Of a DNA stretch of 64,000 bases, positions 36,928 through 45,882 are shown one piece after another (position 1 is the first letter of the stretch; the number at the start of each line of letters is the position of its first letter). Below the pieces are notes generated by a model. That model did no database searches. It was not told the DNA's origin and saw nothing but the letters and a program-made list of their open reading frames with translations. Position numbers and translations under genes: made by a program. Source of the DNA: Bryobacteraceae bacterium (GTDB taxonomy: Bacteria > Acidobacteriota > Terriglobia > Bryobacterales > Bryobacteraceae); the NCBI GenBank assembly GCA_023384675.1, contig JAHDVK010000027.1, forward strand, positions 16,061-80,060, read 5' to 3'.

Positions 36928-37968
36928 GTGAATACCGAAATGCTGGCCGCGGTGCTTTACGGCAAGGAACATGTGCGCGTGGAGCGGGTGGCCGTCCCTG
37001 AAATCGACAAGGGCGACGTGCTGGTGCGTGTTCGAGTCGCGCTTACTTGCGGCACGGACGTGAAGGTGTTCCGGCGCGGCTACCACGCCCGCATGATCGT
37101 TCCCCCGGCTTTGTTCGGCCACGAACTGGCCGGCGACATCGTGGCGGTTGGCAAGTACGTCGAAGATTTCCACCCCGGGATGCGGATCGTCGCCGCCAAC
37201 TCCGCGCCCTGCGGCCACTGCTTCTACTGCCGCAAAGGCCAGGAGAACCTCTGCGAAGATCTGCTGTTCAACAACGGCGCGTACGCCGAGTACATCCGTA
37301 TCCCCTCGCGCATCGTTCAGCGCAATATGTACGAGATCCCGGCGCATCTGTCCTACCAGGACGCGGCGCTCTCGGAACCCCTGGCTTGCGTGCTGAAGGG
37401 GTTGGAGGATACGAACGTGCGGCCCGGCGACAACGTGGTGGTCATCGGGCAGGGCCCCATCGGGTTGATGTTCGTGAAACTGGCCAAGGTGTACGGAGCC
37501 CGCGTGATCGCGCTGGGCCGGCGCACGTCCCAACTGGACCGCGCCTTGTCCATGGGCGCCGACGATGCATTGTTGAACACGGGCGGCGAGGATGTCCAGC
37601 GCCAGGTGCGCGCCCTGACCAACGGGTACGGCGCCGATATCGTCATCGAGGCGGTGGGCCAGCCCGAAACGTGGGAACTTTCCGTGAAACTGGTCCGCCG
37701 GGGCGGCACCGTGAATTTCTTCGGCGGCTGCCCGAACGACACGCGCGTCAACCTGGAAACCTCGCTGCTCCACTATTCCGAGATCTCCTGCGTGGCGAGC
37801 TTCCACCACACGCCTGCTTACATTCAAAAAGCTCTCGATATCGTCACCAAAGGCCACATCACCGCGCGCGACTTTGTCAATAAACAGGAGCCTCTGGACA
37901 ATCTGCTCGACGTCATGAAGCATCTCATGAGCCACAACGGGCACATGAAGACGGCTATCATTCCGTAA
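36928..37968 (+). CDS. Zinc-dependent medium-chain dehydrogenase (second of a pair)
   Basis: A 346-residue MDR enzyme that starts at a GTG immediately after the TAA of the first. It keeps a catalytic-zinc Cys (LTCGTDVKVF), GHELAG and a structural-zinc tetrad (PCGHCFYCRKGQENLC), plus GQGPIG. The two proteins share the same layout but are clearly diverged, suggesting an old duplication or a heteromeric enzyme. The substrate is unknown; context points to isoprenoid or hopanoid chemistry. Confidence 0.88.
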   Translation: MNTEMLAAVLYGKEHVRVERVAVPEIDKGDVLVRVRVALTCGTDVKVFRRGYHARMIVPPALFGHELAGDIVAVGKYVEDFHPGMRIVAANSAPCGHCFYCRKGQENLCEDLLFNNGAYAEYIRIPSRIVQRNMYEIPAHLSYQDAALSEPLACVLKGLEDTNVRPGDNVVVIGQGPIGLMFVKLAKVYGARVIALGRRTSQLDRALSMGADDALLNTGGEDVQRQVRALTNGYGADIVIEAVGQPETWELSVKLVRRGGTVNFFGGCPNDTRVNLETSLLHYSEISCVASFHHTPAYIQKALDIVTKGHITARDFVNKQEPLDNLLDVMKHLMSHNGHMKTAIIP

Positions 37969-37970
37969 AG

Positions 37971-38882
37971 GTGCCGCTCGAACCCGTCCAGTTTCTCGCC
38001 AATACCGAAGCCATGAAGAGGGCCTGGCCGGAAGACCAGGCCCTTTCTTACACCCGCTGGCTGGCTACCCACCATTACGAAAATTTTCACGTTGTCAGCT
38101 TCCTGCTGCCGAAACATCTGCATCAGGATTTCTACAATGTCTACGCGTTTTGCCGCTGGTCGGACGATTTGGGCGACGAGATCGGCGATCCGGCGGAGAG
38201 CCTGCGCCTGCTGGCCTGGTGGCGCGGGTTGCTGCACCAGTTGTTCGACGGTCAATCCGCCGCGCATCCCGTGTTTGTCGCCCTGCGCGGCACGATCGAG
38301 CGGCACGGACTGCCGCGGGAGCCGTTCGACAACCTGATCACCGCCTTCGAGCAGGACCAGCGCGTTACCCGCTACCCGGGCTGGGACGAGGTGCTCGACT
38401 ATTGCGCCTATTCCGCGAATCCGGTCGGCCGGCTGGTGCTCTACCTCGGCGGCTATCGCGACGAGGAGCGCCAGCGGCTCTCCGACGCCACCTGCACCGC
38501 GCTGCAGCTCGCCAATTTCTGGCAGGATGTGACTGTGGATCTGGGAAAGGACAGGATTTACCTGCCGCAGCATCTGTTCGCGCGCCATGGCTACACCGAA
38601 CAGGATCTCCTCGCGCGGCGCTTCACGCCCGCGTTCAGGCAGGTCATGGTGGAAGCCGTGGACAAGGCGCAGCAGTTGTTCGAGCAGGGCCTCCCGCTTG
38701 CCCGCATGCTCGACCGGCGGCTGGCGCTCGACATCGATCTCTTCAGCCGGGGCGGCATGAAGGTACTCGAGAAAATCCGCGCTCAGGATTACAACGTGCT
38801 GCGGTCGCGGCCCGCCATTTCGAAGCTGGAACGCGCCACGCTGCTGCTGCGCAGCCTGGTGCGGGTGGCGCTTGCGGCATGA
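37971..38882 (+). CDS. hpnC: Squalene synthase-like HpnC
   Basis: A 303-residue trans-prenyl-synthase fold protein starting at GTG. It has two Asp-rich motifs, WSDDLGDE and FWQDVTVD followed by KDRIYLPQ, as in HpnC. In the HpnC/D/E route HpnC converts presqualene diphosphate to hydroxysqualene. It is coupled to hpnD by an ATGA overlap (38879-38882). HpnE, the flavin oxidoreductase that finishes squalene, is not seen in the window. Confidence 0.92.
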   Translation: MPLEPVQFLANTEAMKRAWPEDQALSYTRWLATHHYENFHVVSFLLPKHLHQDFYNVYAFCRWSDDLGDEIGDPAESLRLLAWWRGLLHQLFDGQSAAHPVFVALRGTIERHGLPREPFDNLITAFEQDQRVTRYPGWDEVLDYCAYSANPVGRLVLYLGGYRDEERQRLSDATCTALQLANFWQDVTVDLGKDRIYLPQHLFARHGYTEQDLLARRFTPAFRQVMVEAVDKAQQLFEQGLPLARMLDRRLALDIDLFSRGGMKVLEKIRAQDYNVLRSRPAISKLERATLLLRSLVRVALAA

Positions 38883-39706
38883 TGGACACCGCCGCGAGCT
38901 ACGCGCACTGTGAGGCCATCGCCCGCGCCCGCGCCCGCAATTTTTACTACTCGTTCCTGCTGCTGCCGCGCCACAAGCGGCTGGCGATGTGCGCCGTGTA
39001 CGCGTTCATGCGGCGCTGTGACGACCTCAGCGATGGCGCGGACGCCTCGCCGCAAGCCCTCGAGCAATGGCGCGGCCACCTCGACCGCGCGCTCGCCGGG
39101 GACACCCCGCCGGACCCGCTCTGGCCCGCTTTCACCGACACCGCCCGCCGCTTCCGCATTCCGCACAGGCTCTTCCACGAGATGATCGACGGCGTGGCCA
39201 GCGATTTCGGCCGGTCGCAGATCGAAACCTTCGACGACCTTTACCGCTACTGTTATCTCGTGGCCAGTGTCGTCGGCCTCACGATTATTCACATCTTCGA
39301 GTTCAGCGACCCCCGCGCGGGCATGCTTGCGGAGAAATGCGGCATCGCCTTTCAACTGACCAACATCCTGCGCGATGTCCGCGAAGACCACGAGCAAAAC
39401 CGCGTCTATCTGCCGCGCGAGGAGCGTGCGCACTTCGGCGTCGAGCGGCTCGATCGAATGACGCCCGAATTGCAGGAATTGCTGCGCTTCCAGGGACGCC
39501 GCGCCCGCCAGTACTACGACGCTTCGCGTGCCCTGCTTCCGCTGGTTCACCGCGACTCCCGGCCTGCCCTCTGGGCGTTGATGGAGATCTACCGCCGCCT
39601 GCTGGAACGGATCGAGCAGGCGGACTACGACGTCCTCTCGCGCCGCGTGCGGCTTTCCACCGCGGAAAAAATCTGGGTCCTGGCGCAGGCGCGTTTTCGG
39701 GCGTAG
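38879..39706 (+). CDS. hpnD: Presqualene diphosphate synthase HpnD
   Basis: A 275-residue homologue that condenses two farnesyl diphosphates to presqualene diphosphate. The motifs are FMRRCDDLSD and NILRDVREDHEQNRVYLP, the second being the signature of squalene/phytoene synthases. The ATG at 38879 overlaps the hpnC stop; the much longer open frame to 38150 is hpnC in another phase. It ends 30 bases before the STAS gene. Confidence 0.92.
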   Translation: MMDTAASYAHCEAIARARARNFYYSFLLLPRHKRLAMCAVYAFMRRCDDLSDGADASPQALEQWRGHLDRALAGDTPPDPLWPAFTDTARRFRIPHRLFHEMIDGVASDFGRSQIETFDDLYRYCYLVASVVGLTIIHIFEFSDPRAGMLAEKCGIAFQLTNILRDVREDHEQNRVYLPREERAHFGVERLDRMTPELQELLRFQGRRARQYYDASRALLPLVHRDSRPALWALMEIYRRLLERIEQADYDVLSRRVRLSTAEKIWVLAQARFRA

Positions 39707-39736
39707 AATCGTCTTATCCGGAAAGGAGTTCCAGAC

Positions 39737-40099
39737 GTGAAGGTCCATGCTGAAACCCACGACGTTGACGGAGTCACGATCCTTCAGATGCGCGGCCGCA
39801 TCACGCTCGGCGAAGGCGCCAGCCTGCTGCGCGAAGCCATCCGCCACAGTCTCAACCACAACTCCCGGGTGATTATCGATCTGGCCGAGGTCACCTACAT
39901 CGATTCCACGGGCCTGGGCGAACTGGTTGGCGGCTGGGTATCAGCCCGCAATCGTGGCGCCGACATCAAGCTGTTGCATTTGAAGTCGCAGATCAAAGAC
40001 CTGCTGCAGGTCACGAAACTCCTCACCGTCTTCGAGTGCTTCGAGGACCAGGCTGTCGCGATCGCCAGCTTTCCGTCGGCTGCGGCTGCCGGTTCATGA
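39737..40099 (+). CDS. STAS-domain anti-sigma factor antagonist
   Basis: A 120-residue SpoIIAA-like protein starting at GTG behind AAAGGAG. The conserved phosphorylation motif is YIDSTGLGEL with D56-S57, where a kinase-type anti-sigma factor would phosphorylate the Ser. No kinase partner is adjacent; it follows hpnD and may report membrane or stress state. Its stop overlaps the next ATG (ATGA at 40096-40099). Confidence 0.9.
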   Translation: MKVHAETHDVDGVTILQMRGRITLGEGASLLREAIRHSLNHNSRVIIDLAEVTYIDSTGLGELVGGWVSARNRGADIKLLHLKSQIKDLLQVTKLLTVFECFEDQAVAIASFPSAAAAGS

Positions 40100-40386
40100 T
40101 CGAAGCGGAAGACCGCGTCCTGGTGATCGGCTTGGCCCGGCGCGAACACCTGGCCGCGTGGGCCGGCGCCGCAAGTCTGCTCGTGGGGATCGGAGCCGAT
40201 GACGACGTCTTCGAGGCGCGCCGCGATTGTGCGCCTCTCGACAACGCCATGTTCGCGCCGGGCGCGCGCGACGACATTCCCTGGCGGGACCACTACTTCA
40301 CATTGATCCTCGACGCCGAGGGTGGCGAACCCACGCCCGCCATGCAGCGCGTGCTTGCGCCCGGCGGGCGCATTTTTACGGTTTAG
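40096..40386 (+). CDS. Mini methyltransferase-like protein, probably non-catalytic
   Basis: A 96-residue protein coupled to the STAS gene. Its start (DRVLVIGLAR) resembles the first strand and Gly loop of a class I methyltransferase, and its end (MQRVLAPGGRIFTV) matches the strand 5 region, with an intervening YFTLILDAE. The middle of the domain is missing, so it looks like a reduced or decayed methyltransferase fold. It converges with the next gene, overlapping it by 11 bases. Confidence 0.55.
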   Translation: MIEAEDRVLVIGLARREHLAAWAGAASLLVGIGADDDVFEARRDCAPLDNAMFAPGARDDIPWRDHYFTLILDAEGGEPTPAMQRVLAPGGRIFTV

Positions 40387-40732
40387 CCGCCGGTTTCTTG
40401 CCGAACAACGACGTGAACGCCGCGTTCACCAGCGACAGCAGCACCCCACCCCAGAACGCAGGCCCGAATCCTTCGATCGAAAACCCCGGGGCGATCGCCG
40501 CCGCCAACAGCAGCATCAGAGCATTGACAATCAGCCAGAACAGCCCCAGCGTGATCACGGTCAGCGGAAGCGTAATTACTTTCAAAACCAGCCCCAGCGT
40601 AGCGTTCACGAAGCCCACCAGCAGCGCCGCGAACAGCGCCGCCATGATGCCTGACACATGAAAGCCGGGCACAACATATGCCACGATCATCAGCGCCACA
40701 GCGCTAAGCAGCCAATGCGCGAGCATGCTCAT
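40376..40732 (-). CDS. Phage holin-family-like (YvlD type) four-helix membrane protein
   Basis: A 118-residue protein with four membrane segments (about 5-22, 28-48, 56-80, 90-112) and the family pattern VPGFHVSG, then GFVNATLGLVLK. YvlD-type proteins are widespread, chromosomally encoded and usually not phage-derived; their function is poorly defined. The 3' end overlaps the convergent methyltransferase-like gene by 11 bases. Confidence 0.85.
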   Translation of the reverse strand: MSMLAHWLLSAVALMIVAYVVPGFHVSGIMAALFAALLVGFVNATLGLVLKVITLPLTVITLGLFWLIVNALMLLLAAAIAPGFSIEGFGPAFWGGVLLSLVNAAFTSLFGKKPAAKP

Positions 40733-40784
40733 GCAATCCTCCCGACCCGCGCCGCGGGCTCACTCTGCGGCCGGATTCCAGGAA

Positions 40785-42092
40785 TTATGACATAGCCTTC
40801 ACCCGCGGATACACCTTGCGGATGGCCGCGACGATGTCGCGCGTGTCGCTCTCGCTGTATTTGGGATCCAGCGGCACGCCGCCGAAGCGCTCCAGCACGG
40901 CGACCGTCTTCGGGAACAGCTCCGCCCCGTAGCGGACTGCCTTGCCCTCGGGGCTGTTCCACGTGGGCCACTTCGGATGCGGCGCGCGCTTGGCGATGAT
41001 GTGCTCCTGCGCAGGCAGAATCACGGAGCCGGAGGGACCGCCGCCCGGCACGTTTTCGGCGCGCATCAGTTCGAGGAAGCGGTCGCGCTGCGGCTTGCCG
41101 GAGAACCCGATGTACACACCCGAGCCGAGTTCGCCCGCCGGATCGGGCAATCCGCGAAATTCGATGCCGGGAAGGTCGCGGATGCCATCGTAAACACGCC
41201 TGGATGCGGCACGAATATCCGACGCCACGCGCGGCAGTTTGCGGATCTGCCCCAGCAGTACCGCACCGGTGAATTCGTTCATCCGGTAATTGACGCCGAT
41301 AAACGACGGCCCTTGAGCCTTGCCCATCGCCTTCTCGTGCACGGCGCGGATCGTGCCCACATCGTGGAAGCGCACCGCGCGCTCGTACATCACCGGATCG
41401 TTGGTGTACACGGCGCCGCCCTCGCCGGCCGAGATCGTCTTGTTCACCTGCAGGGATGCGATGGCGATGTCGCCCATCGAGCCGAGCGGCCTGCCTTTAT
41501 AGCTCGCGCCGACAGCTTGCGACACATCCTCCAGCACCTTTAACTTGTGTTTGCGCGCGATCGCCAGCAGTTCGTCCATGCGCGCCGGGTTGCCTTGCAG
41601 ATGGACGGCCATGATCACCTTCGTGCGCGGCGTGATGCGCTTCTCCACGTCGGCGGGATCGAGGTTGAAGCTCGTGTCGATCTCCGCCAGCACCGGGAGC
41701 GCCCCGGCCATCACCACCGCGTTGAAACACGAGTGCCACGTCCAGGCGGGCACGATCACCTCGTCGCCGGGGCCGATCTCGAGCGCGGCCATAGCCACCT
41801 GCAGGGCGGCCGTGCCCGAGGTGACGGCCAGCGCGCACTTGGTGTGCATGAACGCGGCGAATTCCTGCTCGAAGGTGCTGACTTTGTCGGGCGCGGTGCG
41901 GCCGTCCAACCCCCAGAAGCGAAACGGCGCCCGGGCGTCAAACACCTCCTTGAGGAAACCCCATTCGGTTTGGTCGTAGTAGAGCGGGCCGAAATGCCGC
42001 GGCCTCAGCGGCGTTGACCGTACGGGCGTTTCCGCGGCCGAAACGGCGGCCGCCGATGTGGCGGCCATGAACAGACGGCGGGTCCAGGACAT
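40785..42092 (-). CDS. Tat-exported DegT/DnrJ/EryC1-type aminotransferase
   Basis: A 435-residue PLP enzyme. The ATG at 42092 has an exceptionally strong GGAGGTGATT Shine-Dalgarno and begins a twin-arginine signal (SWTRRLFMAATSAAAVSAAE). The catalytic lysine is K218 in QVNKTISAGEGG, with SGTAAL for phosphate binding and LEDVSQAVGASYKG. These enzymes normally aminate nucleotide-sugar ketones in the cytosol, so export is unusual; PLP would be carried out bound to the folded protein. A role on a periplasmic sugar is inferred. Confidence 0.87.
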   Translation of the reverse strand: MSWTRRLFMAATSAAAVSAAETPVRSTPLRPRHFGPLYYDQTEWGFLKEVFDARAPFRFWGLDGRTAPDKVSTFEQEFAAFMHTKCALAVTSGTAALQVAMAALEIGPGDEVIVPAWTWHSCFNAVVMAGALPVLAEIDTSFNLDPADVEKRITPRTKVIMAVHLQGNPARMDELLAIARKHKLKVLEDVSQAVGASYKGRPLGSMGDIAIASLQVNKTISAGEGGAVYTNDPVMYERAVRFHDVGTIRAVHEKAMGKAQGPSFIGVNYRMNEFTGAVLLGQIRKLPRVASDIRAASRRVYDGIRDLPGIEFRGLPDPAGELGSGVYIGFSGKPQRDRFLELMRAENVPGGGPSGSVILPAQEHIIAKRAPHPKWPTWNSPEGKAVRYGAELFPKTVAVLERFGGVPLDPKYSESDTRDIVAAIRKVYPRVKAMS

Positions 42093-42183
42093 AGGAATCA
42101 CCTCCAACAGCTTCTCACGCGGATCGTATCATCCCCGGCCGTGAGCGTCGAGCGGCCGCCCAAACTCCCGCCTGCGCACCAAG

Positions 42184-42189
42184 TACACT
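42184..42189 (+). promoter_or_regulatory. -10-like TACACT six bases from the amidase start
   Basis: TACACT ends 6 bases before the ATG at 42196 and no Shine-Dalgarno is present between or before. This spacing puts the transcription start at about the A of the ATG, consistent with a leaderless transcript. Confidence 0.4.
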
Positions 42190-42195
42190 GGCCAC

Positions 42196-43707
42196 ATGGA
42201 TCGACGAGTCTTCCTGGCTTTGGCGGCGGCGGTGGCATGCGGGCGGCGGGCGCCTGTGCAGTTGGAGGAAGCGGACATCGCTTCGCTCGGAGAAGCTTTG
42301 CGCGCGGGCCGCGCGACGGTCCGCGAGATCACCCAGGCCTATCTCGACCGCATTCAATCGGTGGACCGCCGCGGCCCCGCGCTCAACTCCGTGATCGAAC
42401 TCAACCCGGACGCCCTGGCTATCGCCGATGCCCTCGATGCCGAACTGCGCGACAAAGGCCCGCGCGGCCCGCTCCACGGCCTGCCCATTCTGATCAAGGA
42501 CAACATCGACACCGCCGATGCGATGAAGACCACCGCCGGCTCGCTCGCCTTGCTCGACGCCCCCGCGCCGCGGCGGGACGCGGCCGTCGCCGCGCGCCTG
42601 CGCGAGGCCGGAGCCCTCATCCTTGGCAAGACCAATTTGAGCGAGTGGGCTAACATCCGCTCCACACGTTCCACCTCGGGCTGGAGCGGCCGCGGCGGCC
42701 TGACGCGCAACCCTTACGCCCTGGACCGCAACACTTCAGGATCGAGCGCGGGCTCCGGAGCCGCCGCCGCCGCGAGCCTCTGCGCCGCCGCCATCGGCAC
42801 CGAGACGGACGGCTCCATCGTCTCGCCCTCCTCGGTCTGCGGGCTGGTGGGCATCAAGCCGACCGTGGGTCTGGTGGGCGGCGCCGGCATCATCCCGATC
42901 TCCCACAGCCAGGACACCGCCGGCCCGATGGCGCGCACGGTCCGCGACGCCGCGCTGCTTCTGAGCGCCATCAACGAACAGGGCAAGGACTATGCCGCCG
43001 CGCTCGATAAGGACGCCCTCAAAGGCGTCCGCCTGGGCGTGGCCCGCCGCTTCATGGGCCGCAACCAACATGTCTCGCGCGTGGCCGATGAATGTCTCGC
43101 GGCTCTCGAAAAGGCCGGCGCCACCCTGGTGGACCCCTTCGACATGAGCGCCGTGGATTTCTCCGGCGAACGCGACACGCTGCTCTATGAACTCAAAGCG
43201 GACATGGCGGCTTATCTCGGCCAGCGCGGCGGGTCCATGCGTTCGCTCGATGATCTGATCGAGTTCAACAAGGCTCACGCCGAAGCCGAACTCCGCTGGT
43301 TCGGCCAGGAGTACTTCGAGATGTCCGCCAAAGTGGGCGGGCTCGACGACAAGCCCTACCTCGAAGCCCGCGCCAAGGTCGAAAAGGCCCGCAAGGAATT
43401 CACCGCGCTGATGGACCGGGAGCGGCTCGACGCCATAGTGGCTACCACAAACACCCCAGCCTGGCTCACCGACCTGGTGAACGGCGATCACTTCGGCCAG
43501 GGCTGCTCGACGCCGGCCGCCGTCACCGGTTTTCCCCACATCACCGTGCCGGGCGGCCTGGCCGAGGGGCTGCCCGTCGGCTTCTCCTTCTTTGGCCGGG
43601 CCCACGACGACGAACGCCTCATCGCCTTCGCTTATGCCTTCGAACAACTCACCCAGGCCCGCCGGCCTCCCCGTTACCGCCCCCGCAGCGCGCCAAATGG
43701 GGCGTGA
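42196..43707 (+). CDS. Amidase signature family hydrolase, exported
   Basis: A 503-residue amidase with the Ser-cisSer-Lys triad: the Lys in [11 protein letters not shown] (about 101), the cis-Ser and nucleophile Ser in [11 protein letters not shown] and the downstream [10 protein letters not shown]. The N-terminus ([20 protein letters not shown]) looks like an export signal with a possible lipobox cysteine, so it probably sits in the periplasm or on a membrane. It hydrolyses an amide of unknown identity. Length is normal. Confidence 0.9.
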   Translation: MDRRVFLALAAAVACGRRAPVQLEEADIASLGEALRAGRATVREITQAYLDRIQSVDRRGPALNSVIELNPDALAIADALDAELRDKGPRGPLHGLPILIKDNIDTADAMKTTAGSLALLDAPAPRRDAAVAARLREAGALILGKTNLSEWANIRSTRSTSGWSGRGGLTRNPYALDRNTSGSSAGSGAAAAASLCAAAIGTETDGSIVSPSSVCGLVGIKPTVGLVGGAGIIPISHSQDTAGPMARTVRDAALLLSAINEQGKDYAAALDKDALKGVRLGVARRFMGRNQHVSRVADECLAALEKAGATLVDPFDMSAVDFSGERDTLLYELKADMAAYLGQRGGSMRSLDDLIEFNKAHAEAELRWFGQEYFEMSAKVGGLDDKPYLEARAKVEKARKEFTALMDRERLDAIVATTNTPAWLTDLVNGDHFGQGCSTPAAVTGFPHITVPGGLAEGLPVGFSFFGRAHDDERLIAFAYAFEQLTQARRPPRYRPRSAPNGA

Positions 43708-43722
43708 TAGCATACGGGGCAA

Positions 43723-45879
43723 ATGAGATCCGCATGGCTGAAATTAGTCCTTAGCGCCTTGGCTCTTGCCAGTCTCGCCGCCGCCGCCGGCCGTACCACC
43801 ATCCCGCTCGATGGCGAATGGCAGTTGGCCGATAGCGTTCACCCGGCGCCCGCTCCGGCCGTCTTCGGCCATCGCGTGGCCGTGCCGGGCCTTGCCAATC
43901 AGGCGCAGCCGCCGCTCCAGGATATCGACAGGTTCGACTCCCGCGAGTTCATCGCCGCCTCGATCCGCGAGAAACGCCTTCCCGCCGATGCCGCCGTCCG
44001 CCATGCCGGCGTGCCGCGGCAGGAACGCAACTACCTCTGGTACCGCCGCACGTTCACGATCCCCGCGCTGCGCGCCACAGCCACGCTCCAGGTCAACAAG
44101 GCCCAGTGGGGCACAGGCGTTTGGGTGAACGGCCAGCCCGCCGGCGATTCTCTCGGTTGTTTCAGCGCGGGCTATTTCGATGTCTCAAAGTTCGTGCGCG
44201 CGGGCGAAAACGAGATCGTCATCCGCATCGGCGCGCACCCCGCCGTGCTGCCCGAATGGGCGCCCGCCGGAACGGACTTCGAAAAGTACAAATGGACGCC
44301 CGGCATCTATGACAGCGTCAGCCTGCATCTGGCCGATAACCCGCGGATCGAATCTCTTCAGGTGGCGCCGCGCATCGGCGCCGGCGAAGCCCTGATCGAG
44401 GCCATCGTGGTGAACCAATCCGATCGCGCGCTCAATACCTGGCTACGCTTCAACGTATCCGAATGGAAGGGCGCGCGCGTCGCGGCGCAGAGAGTGCGCG
44501 TTTCCTTGCTGCCCGGCGAACGGAAGCCCGTTCGCGCCACGCTCAAAATCCCCGCCGCCCGGCTCTGGACCCCGGAGACGCCCCATCTTTACGTGGCCGA
44601 AGCGGAGTCGCCCGGCGACTCGCTCTCCGCCCGCTTCGGCATGCGCGAATTCCGCTTCGACACGGCCACCAAACGCGCCTATCTCAACGGCAAGCTCTAC
44701 TTCCTGCGCGGGTCCAACATCACGCTCCACCGCTTTTTCGAGGACCCCGAATGCAAGGACCGCCCCTGGAATGAAGCCTGGGTCCGCCGCCTGCTCGGCG
44801 AACTGCCCAAGCAAATGAACTGGAATACGTTCCGGCTCTGCATCGGCCCCGCGCCAAAGATGTGGTTCGACATCGCCGACGAGATGGGTCTGCTGCTGCA
44901 GAACGAATTCTTCATCTGGAACGGAAGGGGCAATTTCCCCCCGTATTCCGAACAGGAACTCGTGCGGCAGTACTCCGATTGGATGCGCGACCATTGGAAC
45001 CATCCGAGCGTGGCCATCTGGGACGCCACCAACGAAACCGATTCGGCCCTGCTGCGCGATGCCGTAATCCCCAAGGTCCGGCAACTCGATCTCTCGGGCC
45101 GCCCGTGGGACAACGGCTACTCGACGCCCACCGCGGTGGACGACCCCGTTGAGGACCACCCCTACCTCTTTAGCCGTCTTTACAGCGGACGCGATTTCTC
45201 CATGACCGAACTGGAGACCATGACCGGCGCGAAAACCACCAACGCCGGCCACCCCTCCGCCCATGCCGTGCTGATCAATGAATACGGCTGGTTGTGGCTG
45301 AACCGCGACGGCTCACCCACCCTGTTGACCGAAAAGGTCTGGGACAGGCTCCTCCCCGGCGCCGATGGCCCGGCGCGCCTGCGCGAATACGCCTACCTGC
45401 TTGCGGGCCTCACCGAGTTCTGGCGCGCCCACCGCAACTTCGCCGGTGTGCTGCATTTCACCTGGCTTACGTGCAGCTATCCTGGCGTGAAAACCTCGGA
45501 CCACTGGCAGGATGTGGGCACACTGACCCTCGAACCTCATTTCGCCGATTGGATGGGCGAGGCCTTCAAGCCGCTGGGCGTGTACATCAACTTCTGGCAG
45601 CCCCGGCTGAAGCAGGGTCAGCGCCGCGCCTACTCCGTGATGATGGTGAACGACGCGGCGCAACCCGTGCGAGGAACCCTGAATCTCACTTTCGAACGCG
45701 ACGGGCAGGCTCGCGCCGCCACTCAGATCCAATTCGACCTGCCCGCCTATGGAGCGCACACCTACGAAGTGGCTCTGGAAGCTCCGCGCGAACCGGGCGA
45801 GTACTTGCTGAAGGCGGCGGCGCGCAACGGCGGCGCGGAGGAGGCGACGCTGAGCCGCCGCCGCGTGATGATCGAATAG
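43723..45879 (+). CDS. Secreted glycoside hydrolase family 2 protein
   Basis: A 718-residue protein: a signal peptide (about 1-22), a sugar-binding jelly-roll domain (DGEWQLAD to WTPGIYDSV), an Ig-like domain, and a TIM barrel with WDATNET (acid/base Glu) and LINEYGWLW (nucleophile Glu). Families in this clan cleave beta-galactosides, beta-mannosides or beta-glucuronides; I cannot pick the substrate. It follows the amidase by 15 bases on the same strand. All catalytic residues are present. Confidence 0.9.
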   Translation: MRSAWLKLVLSALALASLAAAAGRTTIPLDGEWQLADSVHPAPAPAVFGHRVAVPGLANQAQPPLQDIDRFDSREFIAASIREKRLPADAAVRHAGVPRQERNYLWYRRTFTIPALRATATLQVNKAQWGTGVWVNGQPAGDSLGCFSAGYFDVSKFVRAGENEIVIRIGAHPAVLPEWAPAGTDFEKYKWTPGIYDSVSLHLADNPRIESLQVAPRIGAGEALIEAIVVNQSDRALNTWLRFNVSEWKGARVAAQRVRVSLLPGERKPVRATLKIPAARLWTPETPHLYVAEAESPGDSLSARFGMREFRFDTATKRAYLNGKLYFLRGSNITLHRFFEDPECKDRPWNEAWVRRLLGELPKQMNWNTFRLCIGPAPKMWFDIADEMGLLLQNEFFIWNGRGNFPPYSEQELVRQYSDWMRDHWNHPSVAIWDATNETDSALLRDAVIPKVRQLDLSGRPWDNGYSTPTAVDDPVEDHPYLFSRLYSGRDFSMTELETMTGAKTTNAGHPSAHAVLINEYGWLWLNRDGSPTLLTEKVWDRLLPGADGPARLREYAYLLAGLTEFWRAHRNFAGVLHFTWLTCSYPGVKTSDHWQDVGTLTLEPHFADWMGEAFKPLGVYINFWQPRLKQGQRRAYSVMMVNDAAQPVRGTLNLTFERDGQARAATQIQFDLPAYGAHTYEVALEAPREPGEYLLKAAARNGGAEEATLSRRRVMIE

Positions 45880-45882
45880 CCG

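Noticed and set aside
38150..38878. N-terminal extension of hpnD back to 38150
   Set aside because: This is hpnC in another phase; the ATG at 38879 starts the recognisable protein.
40376..40732. Prophage remnant suggested by a holin-like protein
   Set aside because: YvlD-type four-helix proteins are common chromosomal genes and no phage gene is nearby.
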